From: Achromobacter sp. HZ34 | GTDB taxonomy: Bacteria; Pseudomonadota; Gammaproteobacteria; Burkholderiales; Burkholderiaceae_B | DNA: 64,000 nucleotides | Assembly: GCF_002209485.1 (NCBI RefSeq) | Contig: NZ_NJIX01000004.1 | Span: 558,001-622,000 of the forward strand | Direction of reading: 5' to 3' | Shown here: in pieces, positions 8,459-16,843 of the stretch | Layout: each line of letters begins with the position of its first letter | How positions within the stretch are numbered: position 1 is the first letter of the stretch | Notes under the pieces: generated by a model | Seen by the model: the letters and a program-made list of their open reading frames with translations, nothing else | Told to the model about the DNA's origin: nothing | The model's database searches: none | Position numbers and translations under genes: made by a program

Positions 8459-8680
8459 TCAGGCGTGCGGATGTGCTGCTGCGACATCTGCCATGCATAC
8501 GCTGGTTCTACGCCAGGAGAGCACCCGGCTTTCTGCCAGCAGCTCAAGGTGACTCTCACCCACCAAGGGCTGGATCATGGGATAGGCCGCCTCATATACG
8601 CTCATCGAATCTTGCACATGTATGCCGACCAATTCGGCATCGTGAGCCTTTGCGAGCGCAGTGGCCGCGGGCATGGTCAC
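8459..8680 (-). pseudogene. truncated universal stress protein remnant
   Basis: A 73-codon minus-strand frame (GTG at 8680) encodes ATALAKAHDAELVGIHVQDS, which lines up with ATALALAKTHEAQIVGIYVQDP of the intact tandem Usp at 26141. The first beta strand with its DGS-type ATP loop is missing, and the frame leaves the family after about 52 residues, with no GxxG-x9-GS motif. It starts 15 bases after the SYLF gene stop, so it may once have been that gene's operon partner. I regard it as a broken gene. Confidence 0.6.
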
Positions 8681-8695
8681 TTCTGCACGAGGGTG

Positions 8696-9307
8696 TCAGG
8701 GGCAGGGGGCGTCTGTCGAAAGCGCGCACATGTAGACCGGCACCTTGATGAACTGTCCGCCCTTCAATGACAGCCCGTTTACCAGCCCTCGCGGTGTCAG
8801 GATAAGCGTCGGGATGTGGTCTGGAGGTTCGTTGGCACGGTGCAACGCAGCGGGGTTGCTGGTCACCGCGAGTGTCCCGTTCAACCCGTCCGCCCAGATA
8901 AGGCCGCTGCGGAAGTTAAAAAGCGAGTCCTTGGAAAGGAAGATCAGGAAAACCGCCTTGCCATCCAGGCCCGCATAAGCGGCTGTTGGACCTACGACAA
9001 CGTTGTAGTATGTATGCCGCCCCGCTGCTTCACGCATGACGCCTCGCCCGTAAGCGACACCCAGGACGTCGCCACTCGCATGCATGCGCGGAATGATGAG
9101 CAGCCCGGCTGCAGCATCCATCACATTCCGGGCTTCGGGAACACGGTTATAAAGCCTCTTCAGCGTCGCATCGGATGCCCCCTCTACTTGTTGCAGTATG
9201 GAGGGAGAGACAAGCGTCGGGGGCTCTTCGGCGGCGACACGCGTACATGATGTGACTGAAGCGATCGAAACTGCGCTGTACAGAGCGAGAGCAGCTGATT
9301 TGTTCAT
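8696..9307 (-). CDS. SYLF (YSC84-like) domain lipoprotein
   Basis: A 203-residue protein of the SYLF/YSC84 lipid-binding family. ATG 9307 is chosen because GAGGAG lies just upstream and because it gives a lipoprotein signal ending in VTSC (Cys21). The mature part has the family features: an N-terminal helical region with DAAAGLLIIPRM, then a GV-x-YGRGV turn, YYNVVVGPTAAYAGLDGKAVFLIFL, and the late segment SLKGGQFIKV. SYLF domains bind phosphoinositides in eukaryotes; bacterial members are envelope lipoproteins of unclear role. An FNR box at 9393-9406 precedes it with a good -10 (TATTGT on the minus strand, 9364-9369), so oxygen limitation probably induces it. Confidence 0.8.
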   Translation of the reverse strand: MNKSAALALYSAVSIASVTSCTRVAAEEPPTLVSPSILQQVEGASDATLKRLYNRVPEARNVMDAAAGLLIIPRMHASGDVLGVAYGRGVMREAAGRHTYYNVVVGPTAAYAGLDGKAVFLIFLSKDSLFNFRSGLIWADGLNGTLAVTSNPAALHRANEPPDHIPTLILTPRGLVNGLSLKGGQFIKVPVYMCALSTDAPCP

Positions 9308-9392
9308 GGCAACTCCTCGGGCGCTTGGCAGGTGGTCAGTCTGCTGGTCTTGAGCGTCCAGAGACAATACGCCTGAACAGGCTCGTCACCAT

Positions 9393-9406
9393 TTGACTGG
9401 CGTCAA
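9393..9406 (-). promoter_or_regulatory. FNR/ANR box upstream of SYLF lipoprotein gene
   Basis: TTGAC-TGGC-GTCAA is a perfect inverted repeat. With the -10-like hexamer at 9364-9369 the box centre lies near -42 relative to a start at about 9357, matching class II FNR promoters. Confidence 0.8.
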
Positions 9407-9470
9407 GCCTATGGGCAGCAATCGGTGTGGCACTAGCACCAGCCACCCGCAGGTTCCAATGCGCGGCGCA

Positions 9471-10841
9471 TCACCCCCGCATCAACGTCACTCTCATGCC
9501 GTTGCCGAAGGCATCCGGACCGTGACCGGGCTGCGTTTCTCGCTTGCTGTACCGAAGGACCAGTCCATGGTTCTGGGCGATCCGCATGGCAATGGAAACA
9601 CCGAGTCCGCTGCCCGCCTCTTGATTTCCAGCGGCACGAAAAAATCGATCACCGAGGCGAGGCAACAGATCGGCGTCTATGCCTTCCCCTTGGTCGTCGA
9701 CAAAAATCCGGGTGGGTGTCAGTACCACGCGGACTCGCCCTCCGCATGGTCCATAACGGATTGCGTTATCGAGCAGATTCCGTAAAAGGATTGCCAGAGC
9801 GTCGGTGTCGCCTGCAATCGGAAGCGGTGCCTGAGACTTGTCCGGCCATTCGACGTCGATATCGACGTCCCTCCGGTTCGAGAGCCACAGGCAATCGCTC
9901 ACCGCCTGATCGATAATTGTTCTCCAGTTGACCTGATGGCCGAAGTTCGCCCGCGTCGTGGAGTCGAGACGAGCCATGGTCAAGAGCTGGGAAACGAGCC
10001 TGTCCAGGCGTTCCAGTCCCCGGGTTACCCTTTCCTCGGATTCTCGTTTTACATCTCCATCATCAGCGCGCTGGAGCACTTCCCACTGCGCGCGCAGCGC
10101 CGCCAAAGGCGTTCGCAGTTCGTGTGCAGCGTCGGCGGTGAGGCGGCGCTCCTGATCGATCAGGCGGCCAACACGGCGCAGCAGTCCATTCATGGCACGC
10201 AGCAATGCACGCAATTCACCAGGGGCATCTTCCTCCGGCAAAGGTGTCTGGTCATCCGGGCTGCGCCGTTCCAGGCCAGAGGATATCTGCGTCATCGGAC
10301 GAAGCGCGCGGCGTACCGAGTAATAGAGCAGGGCCAGCAATATCGGCAGTCCGATCAGCCAAGGCACGATCTGGCTGATGACGTAGGCAAGTATGAGTTC
10401 GTCCCGTTCCCCCATGCGCTGGCCTACGGCCAGGGAGATGCCGCTCTTCTCATCGTGCACATAATAGAGACGCCAGGGAGCGCCGTTTATCACGCTATCC
10501 ACAAAACCGTCGCGATCTCCGCCGCGTGGGAATTGTCCTGCGACAGGATCGACGACCAGGGGTTCGCCGGACGCGCGCCAGATCGTCAACGCCACGTTAT
10601 CCAGCCCGGCATTGCCGAGATCGCCTTTGGGCTCAATGACGAGCGGTGCCGCTTGGGCGGCGTCAGAATGGGGAAGCAGCGCGGCCACGGCTATCGTCTG
10701 TCCGGCGAGCCTCACCATGTCAGTATCGTAAAGCTCGTTGATCTCGTGGTGCGCGCGCCAATAGGTGGCTGCGATCGTCAACATCCACGCGAGGGGCGCA
10801 GCCAGCAGTACCGCGATGATGAGTCTTCGCTGCAGCGTCAT
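9471..10841 (-). CDS. sensor histidine kinase, QseC/PmrB-like
   Basis: A 456-residue inner-membrane kinase. Transmembrane segments lie at about 7-27 and 160-180 and flank a periplasmic sensor of some 130 residues. A HAMP-like linker, the phosphoacceptor box DAAHELRTPLA (His near residue 240) and the ATP-binding N (NLLDNAIRYGP), G1 (DDQGEGID) and G2 (GSGLGVSIA) boxes follow. The order and the DAAHELR motif match the QseC/TctE/PmrB branch. It overlaps the response-regulator stop by four bases (ATGA), so the pair is translationally coupled. The signal is unknown. The likely target is the divergent biosynthetic operon at 11616, given the box at 11555-11571. Confidence 0.85.
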   Translation of the reverse strand: MTLQRRLIIAVLLAAPLAWMLTIAATYWRAHHEINELYDTDMVRLAGQTIAVAALLPHSDAAQAAPLVIEPKGDLGNAGLDNVALTIWRASGEPLVVDPVAGQFPRGGDRDGFVDSVINGAPWRLYYVHDEKSGISLAVGQRMGERDELILAYVISQIVPWLIGLPILLALLYYSVRRALRPMTQISSGLERRSPDDQTPLPEEDAPGELRALLRAMNGLLRRVGRLIDQERRLTADAAHELRTPLAALRAQWEVLQRADDGDVKRESEERVTRGLERLDRLVSQLLTMARLDSTTRANFGHQVNWRTIIDQAVSDCLWLSNRRDVDIDVEWPDKSQAPLPIAGDTDALAILLRNLLDNAIRYGPCGGRVRVVLTPTRIFVDDQGEGIDADLLPRLGDRFFRAAGNQEAGSGLGVSIAMRIAQNHGLVLRYSKRETQPGHGPDAFGNGMRVTLMRG

Positions 10842-11509
10842 GAGAGATTGTCCAGCTGGCCCAAGGCATATCCGGATCCGCGCAACGTACGTATCAACTT
10901 GGGGTGGATCTTCTTACGCAAGTGATGCACGTAGACTTCCAGCGCATTGCTTTCGATATCTCCGTCCCAGTCATAGAGCTTGTCGCGGATGAACTCGCGC
11001 GTCAGGACTCGATTGGGGTGCGTCAGAAAGACTTCCAATAGCAAGGCCTCTCGAACCGTCACATCGATCGGCTTGCCATGCCAGCGCACCTCGTGGGAGG
11101 ACGGTTGATATTCAAGCTGGCCATGCCGCCAGACCGGCTCGGGTTTGCCGGCGCCGCGCCGGGTAACGGCCCGTAGCCGTGCCGCCAGTTCATCGAGCGT
11201 GATCGGCTTGATCAGGTAATCATCCGCGCCTGCGTCCAGTCCCGCGATCCTGCTTTCGACTGCATCGCGCGCGGTGAGAATGACAACTGGAAGCGTTCTT
11301 CCTGCGCTGCGCCAGCGCTTTAGCACCGCTATTCCGTCCTCGCCCGGCAGGCCCAGATCCAGGACCACGGCATCGTAATGCACGACTGCCATCGCCCGGT
11401 CTCCCTCCGCTGCGCTACCGAACCAATCTACCGCATAGCCTAGCAGCCGCAGTCCCTTCTTCAACCCATCGCCGATCTGCGGGTCATCCTCGATGATGAG
11501 AATTCTCAT
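10838..11509 (-). CDS. OmpR-family response regulator, QseB/PmrA-like
   Basis: A 223-residue two-domain regulator. The receiver has acidic residues in IIEDD (8-9), phosphoacceptor Asp51 in VVLDLGLP, Thr79 in VVILTARD, and Lys101 in LIKPI. The C-terminal winged helix carries the ALEVYVHHLRKKI recognition helix typical of the PmrA/QseB group, which binds direct repeats of CTTAA. A site of that kind lies at 11555-11571, between this gene and the divergent operon. It is the first gene of the regulator/kinase operon. Phosphorylation by the adjacent kinase is expected from context. Confidence 0.88.
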   Translation of the reverse strand: MRILIIEDDPQIGDGLKKGLRLLGYAVDWFGSAAEGDRAMAVVHYDAVVLDLGLPGEDGIAVLKRWRSAGRTLPVVILTARDAVESRIAGLDAGADDYLIKPITLDELAARLRAVTRRGAGKPEPVWRHGQLEYQPSSHEVRWHGKPIDVTVREALLLEVFLTHPNRVLTREFIRDKLYDWDGDIESNALEVYVHHLRKKIHPKLIRTLRGSGYALGQLDNLS

Positions 11510-11554
11510 TCACGGTTCCTGTGTGCGCGTAGCAGTCCTCATGTCCCCTGTCCG

Positions 11555-11571
11555 CTTAATGTGCGGTTAAG
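11555..11571 (+). promoter_or_regulatory. PmrA/QseB-type direct-repeat box
   Basis: CTTAAT-GTGCG-GTTAAG: two half-sites in tandem with five-base spacing, the form of PmrA and QseB boxes. It lies between the divergent response regulator (start 11509) and the hemolysin-family gene (start 11616), so it may serve autoregulation, operon control, or both. Confidence 0.6.
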
Positions 11572-11615
11572 GTTCGGCGCCTATTCTGCGGCCCATCGAC
11601 AAAAGGATCAAACCA

Positions 11616-12260
11616 ATGTTTCGATTGGATCATCATATGCCGCGATTCAGGACAGGCATAGGCAGCTCGGAATTGGTCACGGGAGCGCACCCCACGCCCC
11701 ATTTTTCCCTGCATATTCATTCCGGCACGGACGTGGCCCGGGGCCGCGTGGAAACCTACATTCGGGATAGATACCGGGCGCGTTTCGGCGCCCACATTAC
11801 CGCGTGGATGCCGACGCTGGTCAGCCTGCAGGCGGATGGCGAAATCCTGGCCGCCGCCGGCTATCGGCCGGCCACCGAGGTGCTGTTCCTCGAGCGATAC
11901 CTGGCAGCGCCCGTGGAGCAGTACATGGCGGAGCAGGGGATTTCCGTATCCAGGAAACGCGTGGTGGAGGCAGGGCAATTCGCCTCGGTACGTCCGGGCG
12001 CCGGGCGCTTGCTCGTCCCTTACCTGGCGAAGCATCTTCACGACGCCGGATTTGAATGGAGCGTCTGCACCTTGACCGGCGAGCTGCATCATCTGTTTTC
12101 GCGCATGGGTTTGGCGCATCAGCCCTTGTCGCTCGCACGACCGGATCTGCTCGATGCCCGCGAGAAAGCGCAGTGGGGCACGTATTATGACCATGCGCCT
12201 CAGGTATTCGCCGGTCGGCTCGCCTGTATCGTGTCGCGCTTCCAGGAGAGCGAGGCATGA
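11616..12260 (+). CDS. thermostable hemolysin (delta-VPH) family protein
   Basis: A 214-residue protein matching the thermostable-hemolysin family (T_hemolysin). It has the central TLVSLQADGEILAAAGYRPA strand-turn-strand and the following LFLERYLAAPVEQ. The overall length is that of the Vibrio delta-VPH protein. No signal peptide is seen, so a secreted lytic role looks unlikely. The strand-loop pattern recalls an acyltransferase fold, which would suit the AMP-ligase, oxidase and SDR encoded next to it; that reading is an inference. It is the first gene of a five-gene operon and shares a four-base ATGA overlap with the ligase gene. AAAAGGAT at 11601-11608 serves as its ribosome site. Confidence 0.7.
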   Translation: MFRLDHHMPRFRTGIGSSELVTGAHPTPHFSLHIHSGTDVARGRVETYIRDRYRARFGAHITAWMPTLVSLQADGEILAAAGYRPATEVLFLERYLAAPVEQYMAEQGISVSRKRVVEAGQFASVRPGAGRLLVPYLAKHLHDAGFEWSVCTLTGELHHLFSRMGLAHQPLSLARPDLLDAREKAQWGTYYDHAPQVFAGRLACIVSRFQESEA

Positions 12261-13741
12261 ACGTCGCCGAATTCTTCGCTCGGATCGCCGCCACCGACCG
12301 GCAGGCCGATGTTGCCTTGGTCGAAGAGGGCAGGACGCGCTCCTACGCCGATTTGCTTGCGCACGTGAACAGCCTTGCCGAAGCGCTGCTCGCGTTGCGC
12401 TCGCGCACTATTGCGTCGATCCTGGACAATGGCGCGGACTGGGTGGCACTCGATCTGGCCTGCCTCATGGCGGGCATCGTCCACGTTCCAATTCCGGTTT
12501 TTTTTTCGCCGCAACAATTGGCCTTCGTGCTCGAACAGGTCGGCGCGGACACTGTGGTGTGCGACGCCCTGACGGCGCAGCCTCTTGCTGCCCTCGGATT
12601 CTCGGCCAAGCCGTCTTCCGGGCTGGGCAATGCACAGCTGCTGCGGCGGTCGGTGGCTGCTGTAGGTATTCATCAAGGAACGCAGAAGATAACGTTCACG
12701 TCCGGCACCACGGGCATGCCGAAGGGCGTATGCCTGGGCTCAACGCAGTTGTTGACGGTTGCAGAGGAGCTTGCCGCAGCGCTTGATCCGCTAGGCTTGT
12801 CGCGGCATATGAACGCCTTGCCGCTGCCGATCCTGCTGGAGAATATCGCCGGGATATACGCGCCATTGCTCATGGGGGCCACGGTGTCGGTCTTGCCATT
12901 GCAGGCCGTTGGACTGCGCGGCTCCTCGACTTTCGATCCGCGCGCTTTTCATCTCGCCCTGGACGGCAGCGCTGCCCACAGCGTCATCATGTTGCCGCAA
13001 ATGCTGCGCGTTTACGGCGAATGGCTCGACATGACCACGACGCCGCCCCCGGCAAGCCTGCGCTTCATGCCGGTAGGAGGGGCGGCGGTGGGTGCCGCGC
13101 TGCTGGCCAAGGCCAGGAAAATCGGTTTGCCCGCCTACGAAGGATATGGGCTGTCTGAAGGCGCATCTGTACAGACACTGAACCTGCCTGATGCCGATCT
13201 GCCAGGCTCCGCTGGCAGGGCGTTGCCGCACTCCCATCTGCGTGTCGCCGAGGACGGCGAGGTCATGGTAAGTGGCACGGTCGCCCTGGGATATCTGGGT
13301 CAGCCCCCTGTCGGGGATGCGTGGTTCGCTACGGGTGACCTTGGAAATATCGATGCAGCTGGCTTTCTGCATATCCTGGGCCGCAAGAAGAACGTCTTGA
13401 TTACCAGCTTTGGCCGCAACGTATCGCCGGAATGGGTCGAACTGCGGTTGACTGGCTCGCCGTGCATTCACCACGCCGTCGTGTTCGGTGAGGCTCAGCC
13501 ATCGCTGGGCGCCGTGGTCTGGCCGGCTCCCGGTGCCACGGACATCGAGGTGCAAAGCGCCATCGATGAGGCCAACGCCGCGCTGCCCGACTATGCACGC
13601 ATCGGTAACTGGATGCGCGCGCGCGCGCCGTTTTCGGCGGACGCGGAGTTGGCGACCGCGAATGGGCGGCCGCGCCGTGACCGCATTTTTTCCCTGCATC
13701 ATGATCTGTTCGGCGGCGAGCGTCGCGCCGCCCTGCAGTGA
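12257..13741 (+). CDS. AMP-dependent synthetase/ligase (acyl-activating enzyme)
   Basis: A 494-residue member of the ANL adenylate-forming superfamily. The phosphate-binding loop FTSGTTGMPKGV is near residues 150-161, YEGYGLSEG is motif A5, and TGDLG followed by GRKKNVLITSFGRNVSPEWVE forms the hinge and the mobile C-terminal domain. It probably activates a fatty or other carboxylic acid as acyl-AMP, passing it to CoA or an amine. The C-terminal lobe seems shorter than usual, without the clear catalytic lysine motif (PRT-x-x-GK); GRPRRDRIF sits in its place, so it may stop at the acyl-AMP. No acyl-carrier gene is nearby. It overlaps the preceding gene by four bases. Confidence 0.8.
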   Translation: MNVAEFFARIAATDRQADVALVEEGRTRSYADLLAHVNSLAEALLALRSRTIASILDNGADWVALDLACLMAGIVHVPIPVFFSPQQLAFVLEQVGADTVVCDALTAQPLAALGFSAKPSSGLGNAQLLRRSVAAVGIHQGTQKITFTSGTTGMPKGVCLGSTQLLTVAEELAAALDPLGLSRHMNALPLPILLENIAGIYAPLLMGATVSVLPLQAVGLRGSSTFDPRAFHLALDGSAAHSVIMLPQMLRVYGEWLDMTTTPPPASLRFMPVGGAAVGAALLAKARKIGLPAYEGYGLSEGASVQTLNLPDADLPGSAGRALPHSHLRVAEDGEVMVSGTVALGYLGQPPVGDAWFATGDLGNIDAAGFLHILGRKKNVLITSFGRNVSPEWVELRLTGSPCIHHAVVFGEAQPSLGAVVWPAPGATDIEVQSAIDEANAALPDYARIGNWMRARAPFSADAELATANGRPRRDRIFSLHHDLFGGERRAALQ

Positions 13742-13766
13742 CCAACATTCACTCGACTACAACGCC

Positions 13767-14438
13767 ATGACATTCTTCGCTCAATTGCTCACCCGCACGG
13801 CGGAAGACCGCGACAGGCTTATCCAGACACCTGTCATCCAGGACTGCCTGCGTGGTGATGTGACCCTGCCGGCATACAAAGCCTTCCTGCAAGAAGCCTA
13901 TCACCATGTACGGCATACGGTGCCGCTGCTGCATGCTTGCCGTGCCGCCCTGCCAATACGCCTGGCGTGGTTGCATCCGGCGTTGGATGAGTACATCGAC
14001 GAGGAAGCGGGGCACGACTCGTGGATCCTGGCTGATCTGGCCGCGCTTGGGCATGAAGCCGAGGCGGTTCGCGCCGCGGGTCCGGGTCCGGAGACGGAGG
14101 TCATGGTGGCATATGCCTATGACACCATCGCACGGGGGAATCCTGTCGGCTTTTTCGGCATGGTCCACGTTCTGGAAGGGACCAGTGTGGCGCTGGCGCT
14201 CAATGCTGCCGACCGGATCCAGCGCACATTGGCATTGCCGGACAATGCATTCAGTTATTTGCGGTCGCACGGGAACCTGGACAAGCTGCACACAGCGCAC
14301 TTTGCCGAGTTGATGGACACGCTGGACGCTCCATCGGATCAGGAAGCCGTCGTTCACGCCGCCAGGATGTTCTACCGTCTGTACGGTGCCATCTTTCGCG
14401 GACTGCCCCGCAACGGCATGGAAAGGAGCGATGCATGA
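13767..14438 (+). CDS. heme-oxygenase-like diiron oxidase (TenA/HDO fold)
   Basis: A 223-residue all-helical protein of the iron-containing redox-enzyme family. All six metal ligands of the HDO superfamily are visible: Glu43-x6-His50, Glu137, and His168-x3-Asp172-x2-His175. This is the spacing found in CADD-type and UndA-type enzymes, which use O2 on amino-acid or fatty-acid substrates. ATG 13767 gives the right length; the longer frame from 13488 runs inside the ligase gene. No strong ribosome site is seen, so coupling to the ligase stop 25 bases upstream is possible. Between an acyl-activating enzyme and an SDR it probably oxidises an acyl-derived intermediate. The product is unknown. Confidence 0.8.
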   Translation: MTFFAQLLTRTAEDRDRLIQTPVIQDCLRGDVTLPAYKAFLQEAYHHVRHTVPLLHACRAALPIRLAWLHPALDEYIDEEAGHDSWILADLAALGHEAEAVRAAGPGPETEVMVAYAYDTIARGNPVGFFGMVHVLEGTSVALALNAADRIQRTLALPDNAFSYLRSHGNLDKLHTAHFAELMDTLDAPSDQEAVVHAARMFYRLYGAIFRGLPRNGMERSDA

Positions 14439-15250
14439 ACCTGTCGAAGGCATCTGTGTTGCTCACCGGCGCATCAGGGGGCCTGGGCAGTGCAATCGCC
14501 CGGCGATTGCATGCGGAAGGGTCGCGCCTGCTGCTGGTAGGCCGCAGCGCGGACGCGCTCGTCGCCTTGGCGAACACGCTCAGCATCGATCCTCATGACC
14601 GTGCGTCCGTGGACATACTCGCGGTCGATATTACGACAGGGCATGGGCGGGCAGCCGTGATCGATGCCGCGCAGGCCCGGTGCGTCGACGTCCTGATCAA
14701 CAACGCCGCCGTACCGGCGTTTGGCGCGGCGGAGCAGATAAGCCCGGAACGTGCGCAACTGGTGGTCGAGACGAACATTCTGGCACCGATGCTGCTGACT
14801 GGGGCCTTGGTGCCTGAACTGAGGTCGATGCCGGAGGCTGCCATATTGAATATCGGCTCCATTCTCGGCAGCCTGGGCGTTCCCGGATTCTCAGTCTATG
14901 GTGCGAGCAAGGCGGCGCTACGCGTCTACACCGAAGCTTTGCGGCGTGAGCTCGCGGACACCCGACTACGGGTTCAGTATTACGCCCCACGCGCCATCGA
15001 TACGCCTTTCAATTCGGCGGAGGTTCGCTCCTTCAATGCTGCCACGGGCTCGGCAACGGACACGCCCGACGTCGTCGCCCAATGCGTCGTTCGTTTGCTG
15101 AAGAAAGGGGAGGCACAACGCTACGCGGGCGCGTTCGAAGCCCTGGCGGTTCGTTTGAATGCCCTCTTTCCTCGGCTGCTGGATAGCGCCTTCGCCAAAC
15201 ACCGCCGCGCATTGGATGCCGTGCGGCAACCCAATGGAGTTTCCTCATGA
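14435..15250 (+). CDS. short-chain dehydrogenase/reductase
   Basis: A 271-residue classical SDR. It has the cofactor loop TGASGGLGSA near residues 12-21, an NNAA-type motif (DVLINNAAVPAF), Ser in NIGSILGSLG and the catalytic YGASK. This makes an active NAD(P)-dependent oxidoreductase likely. It overlaps both neighbours by four bases, so it is translationally coupled within the operon. In this setting it probably reduces or oxidises a carbonyl made by the diiron oxidase or ligase steps. The C-terminal tail, rich in Arg and hydrophobic residues, could be membrane-associated, which would suit a lipid-like substrate. Confidence 0.82.
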   Translation: MNLSKASVLLTGASGGLGSAIARRLHAEGSRLLLVGRSADALVALANTLSIDPHDRASVDILAVDITTGHGRAAVIDAAQARCVDVLINNAAVPAFGAAEQISPERAQLVVETNILAPMLLTGALVPELRSMPEAAILNIGSILGSLGVPGFSVYGASKAALRVYTEALRRELADTRLRVQYYAPRAIDTPFNSAEVRSFNAATGSATDTPDVVAQCVVRLLKKGEAQRYAGAFEALAVRLNALFPRLLDSAFAKHRRALDAVRQPNGVSS

Positions 15251-15912
15251 ATCGTCGTTTGTTCTTGCAAGCCACCGCAGCCGCCGCCTTGATTTCAGGC
15301 TGTGCCCGGTGGGGACTGTCTTCCGCGGTCGCCGCGCCCGCGGACTTGGACAGGGGTATCGCGGGTCTTCAGTCCGCCTGGGCAGAGATCCAGTATGAGA
15401 CGCCCCAGGACAAGCGGGCGGCCGCGTTCGAGGAACTTTCGGCGAAGGCGCACGACCTGACCACGAAATATCCGACGCGGGCGGAGCCGCACATCTGGGA
15501 GGGCATCATCCTGAGTTCGTGGGCGGGGGCCAAGGGCGGACTGGGTGCATTGAGCATCGCCAAGCGGGCGAAGAAAGAATACGAGACCGCGATCGATATC
15601 GACAGCAATGCATTGGATGGGTCTGCATTGAACAGTCTCGGCGTCCTGTACTACAAGGTGCCAGGCTGGCCGGTCGGCTTCGGCGACAATCATCAGGCGG
15701 AGTATTACCTCAAGCAGGCCCTGGCCATCAATCCGGCGGGGATCGATCCGAACTACTTCTACGCTGACTATCTGGTCTATCGCAATCACAAGCAGGAAGC
15801 TGTCCCTTATCTGGAAAAGGCCCTGCAGGCACCGGCACGGCCAGGCCGGGAAACCGCCGACAAAGGCAGGAGAATGGATATAGAGCGGTTGCTTGCGGAG
15901 ATCCGCAACTGA
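15247..15912 (+). CDS. TPR-repeat protein with Tat/lipoprotein-type signal
   Basis: A 221-residue exported protein. The N-terminus NRRLFLQATAAAALISGC combines a twin-arginine-like RR-x-FL motif with a lipobox (Cys19). The mature part is helical, with tetratricopeptide-like repeats: one around TRAEPHIWEGIILSSWA and one around EYYLKQALAINPAGIDPNYFYADYL. Such proteins often accompany small biosynthetic operons as periplasmic scaffolds. It is the last gene of the operon and starts inside the SDR stop (ATGA). The region up to the convergent BON gene at 16029 is 116 bases with no clear terminator. Confidence 0.7.
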   Translation: MNRRLFLQATAAAALISGCARWGLSSAVAAPADLDRGIAGLQSAWAEIQYETPQDKRAAAFEELSAKAHDLTTKYPTRAEPHIWEGIILSSWAGAKGGLGALSIAKRAKKEYETAIDIDSNALDGSALNSLGVLYYKVPGWPVGFGDNHQAEYYLKQALAINPAGIDPNYFYADYLVYRNHKQEAVPYLEKALQAPARPGRETADKGRRMDIERLLAEIRN

Positions 15913-16028
15913 CGTGTCGCCTGCAGTCGCCCTGAGCGGGCGGCAGGCGCCTCAGGCCTTACCGGCCGCCGTGACCTCCGCGGGCGGGTTTCATTACTCG
16001 GCCCGCGCCGTTGAAGCGCTTCCAGCGT

Positions 16029-16676
16029 TTACGACACCGTGATCCGGTCTTCGACGGCCATGACGCCGGGTGCCGACCACGCTGCGCGCTCCACTGCGGC
16101 GCGTTCGCGCCAACTGCCGACTGCACCTTCCAGGACAGCGCGGCTGCCGTCTATGGTTACGCGTACCTTTCTTGCGTTCAACTCGGCATTGCGGCGTAAT
16201 GCCTCCTCGATGACTTTATGCACATCGCCGGCCACTGCGGTGGGCTTGATCCGAATCTGATTGGTGATCCCTGTCACGCCGTGGAGCCGTTGAACGGCGG
16301 TCTCGGCGTTGAAGCGCTGGTAGCCTGAGGAGACCGCACCGGTCAGGGTGACCCAGCCTTTTTGTACTTGTACTTGGACGGCTCCGCCGGGCACGCCTGC
16401 ATACCAGGCGAGGATATTCAGCGCGCGTTCGGCGATCTGATCGTCCGCGGCCCGTTTATCGTTCGGATAGCGTACCTGCAGCTCCTCGGCGATGCCACGC
16501 ACGCCCCGTACCCGCCCGACCGCACGCTCGGTAGCCATTTTTTCAAGATAGCTGCCCACGTGACCACTCAACGTTACGATTCCCCGGTCTACCGCGACAC
16601 CTATATGCGCGGCGTTCACGCCGGGCTCAAAGTTCAATTCATCGGTTACGTCCTGCTGCAGAGTTTTGTCGTCCAT
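16029..16676 (-). CDS. triple BON-domain protein
   Basis: A 215-residue protein with three BON repeats, a paralogue of those at 4075 and 20699. Signature strands are IVTLSGHVGSYLEK, WVTLTGAVSSGYQR and AVLEGAVGSWRER. ATG 16676 is chosen, with AGGAG upstream on the minus strand, because it gives the same length as the other two and starts exactly at the first BON repeat; the longer frame to 16826 runs through the FNR box. No signal peptide is visible. It is more like the copy at 20699 than the one at 4075 (both begin with a D-x2-L-x2-LV/DV...DEL-x-F-x-P pattern). The FNR box at 16759-16772 predicts anaerobic induction. Confidence 0.87.
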   Translation of the reverse strand: MDDKTLQQDVTDELNFEPGVNAAHIGVAVDRGIVTLSGHVGSYLEKMATERAVGRVRGVRGIAEELQVRYPNDKRAADDQIAERALNILAWYAGVPGGAVQVQVQKGWVTLTGAVSSGYQRFNAETAVQRLHGVTGITNQIRIKPTAVAGDVHKVIEEALRRNAELNARKVRVTIDGSRAVLEGAVGSWRERAAVERAAWSAPGVMAVEDRITVS

Positions 16677-16758
16677 GATGACACGCTCCTTTCGTCTGGC
16701 GGACAAGGAAGAATTCGCCCGCTCCCCACCATCCTGTACCGAACAGGCAAGGCGCCAT

Positions 16759-16772
16759 TTGAGTTGGATCAA
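16759..16772 (-). promoter_or_regulatory. FNR/ANR box between BON and SPW genes
   Basis: Plus-strand TTGAG-TTGG-ATCAA matches FNR except for G at the fifth position. A minus-strand -10-like TACAGG (16733-16738) places its centre near -40 for the BON gene. The SPW gene starts on the other side at 16844, so the site could also influence that gene. Confidence 0.7.
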
Positions 16773-16843
16773 ATCGCCCGCTTGCTGTTCGACGCATAGT
16801 GGTTTCCCGCAGATCGGCAAGTGCATCGCTGGAGGTGACTTCC

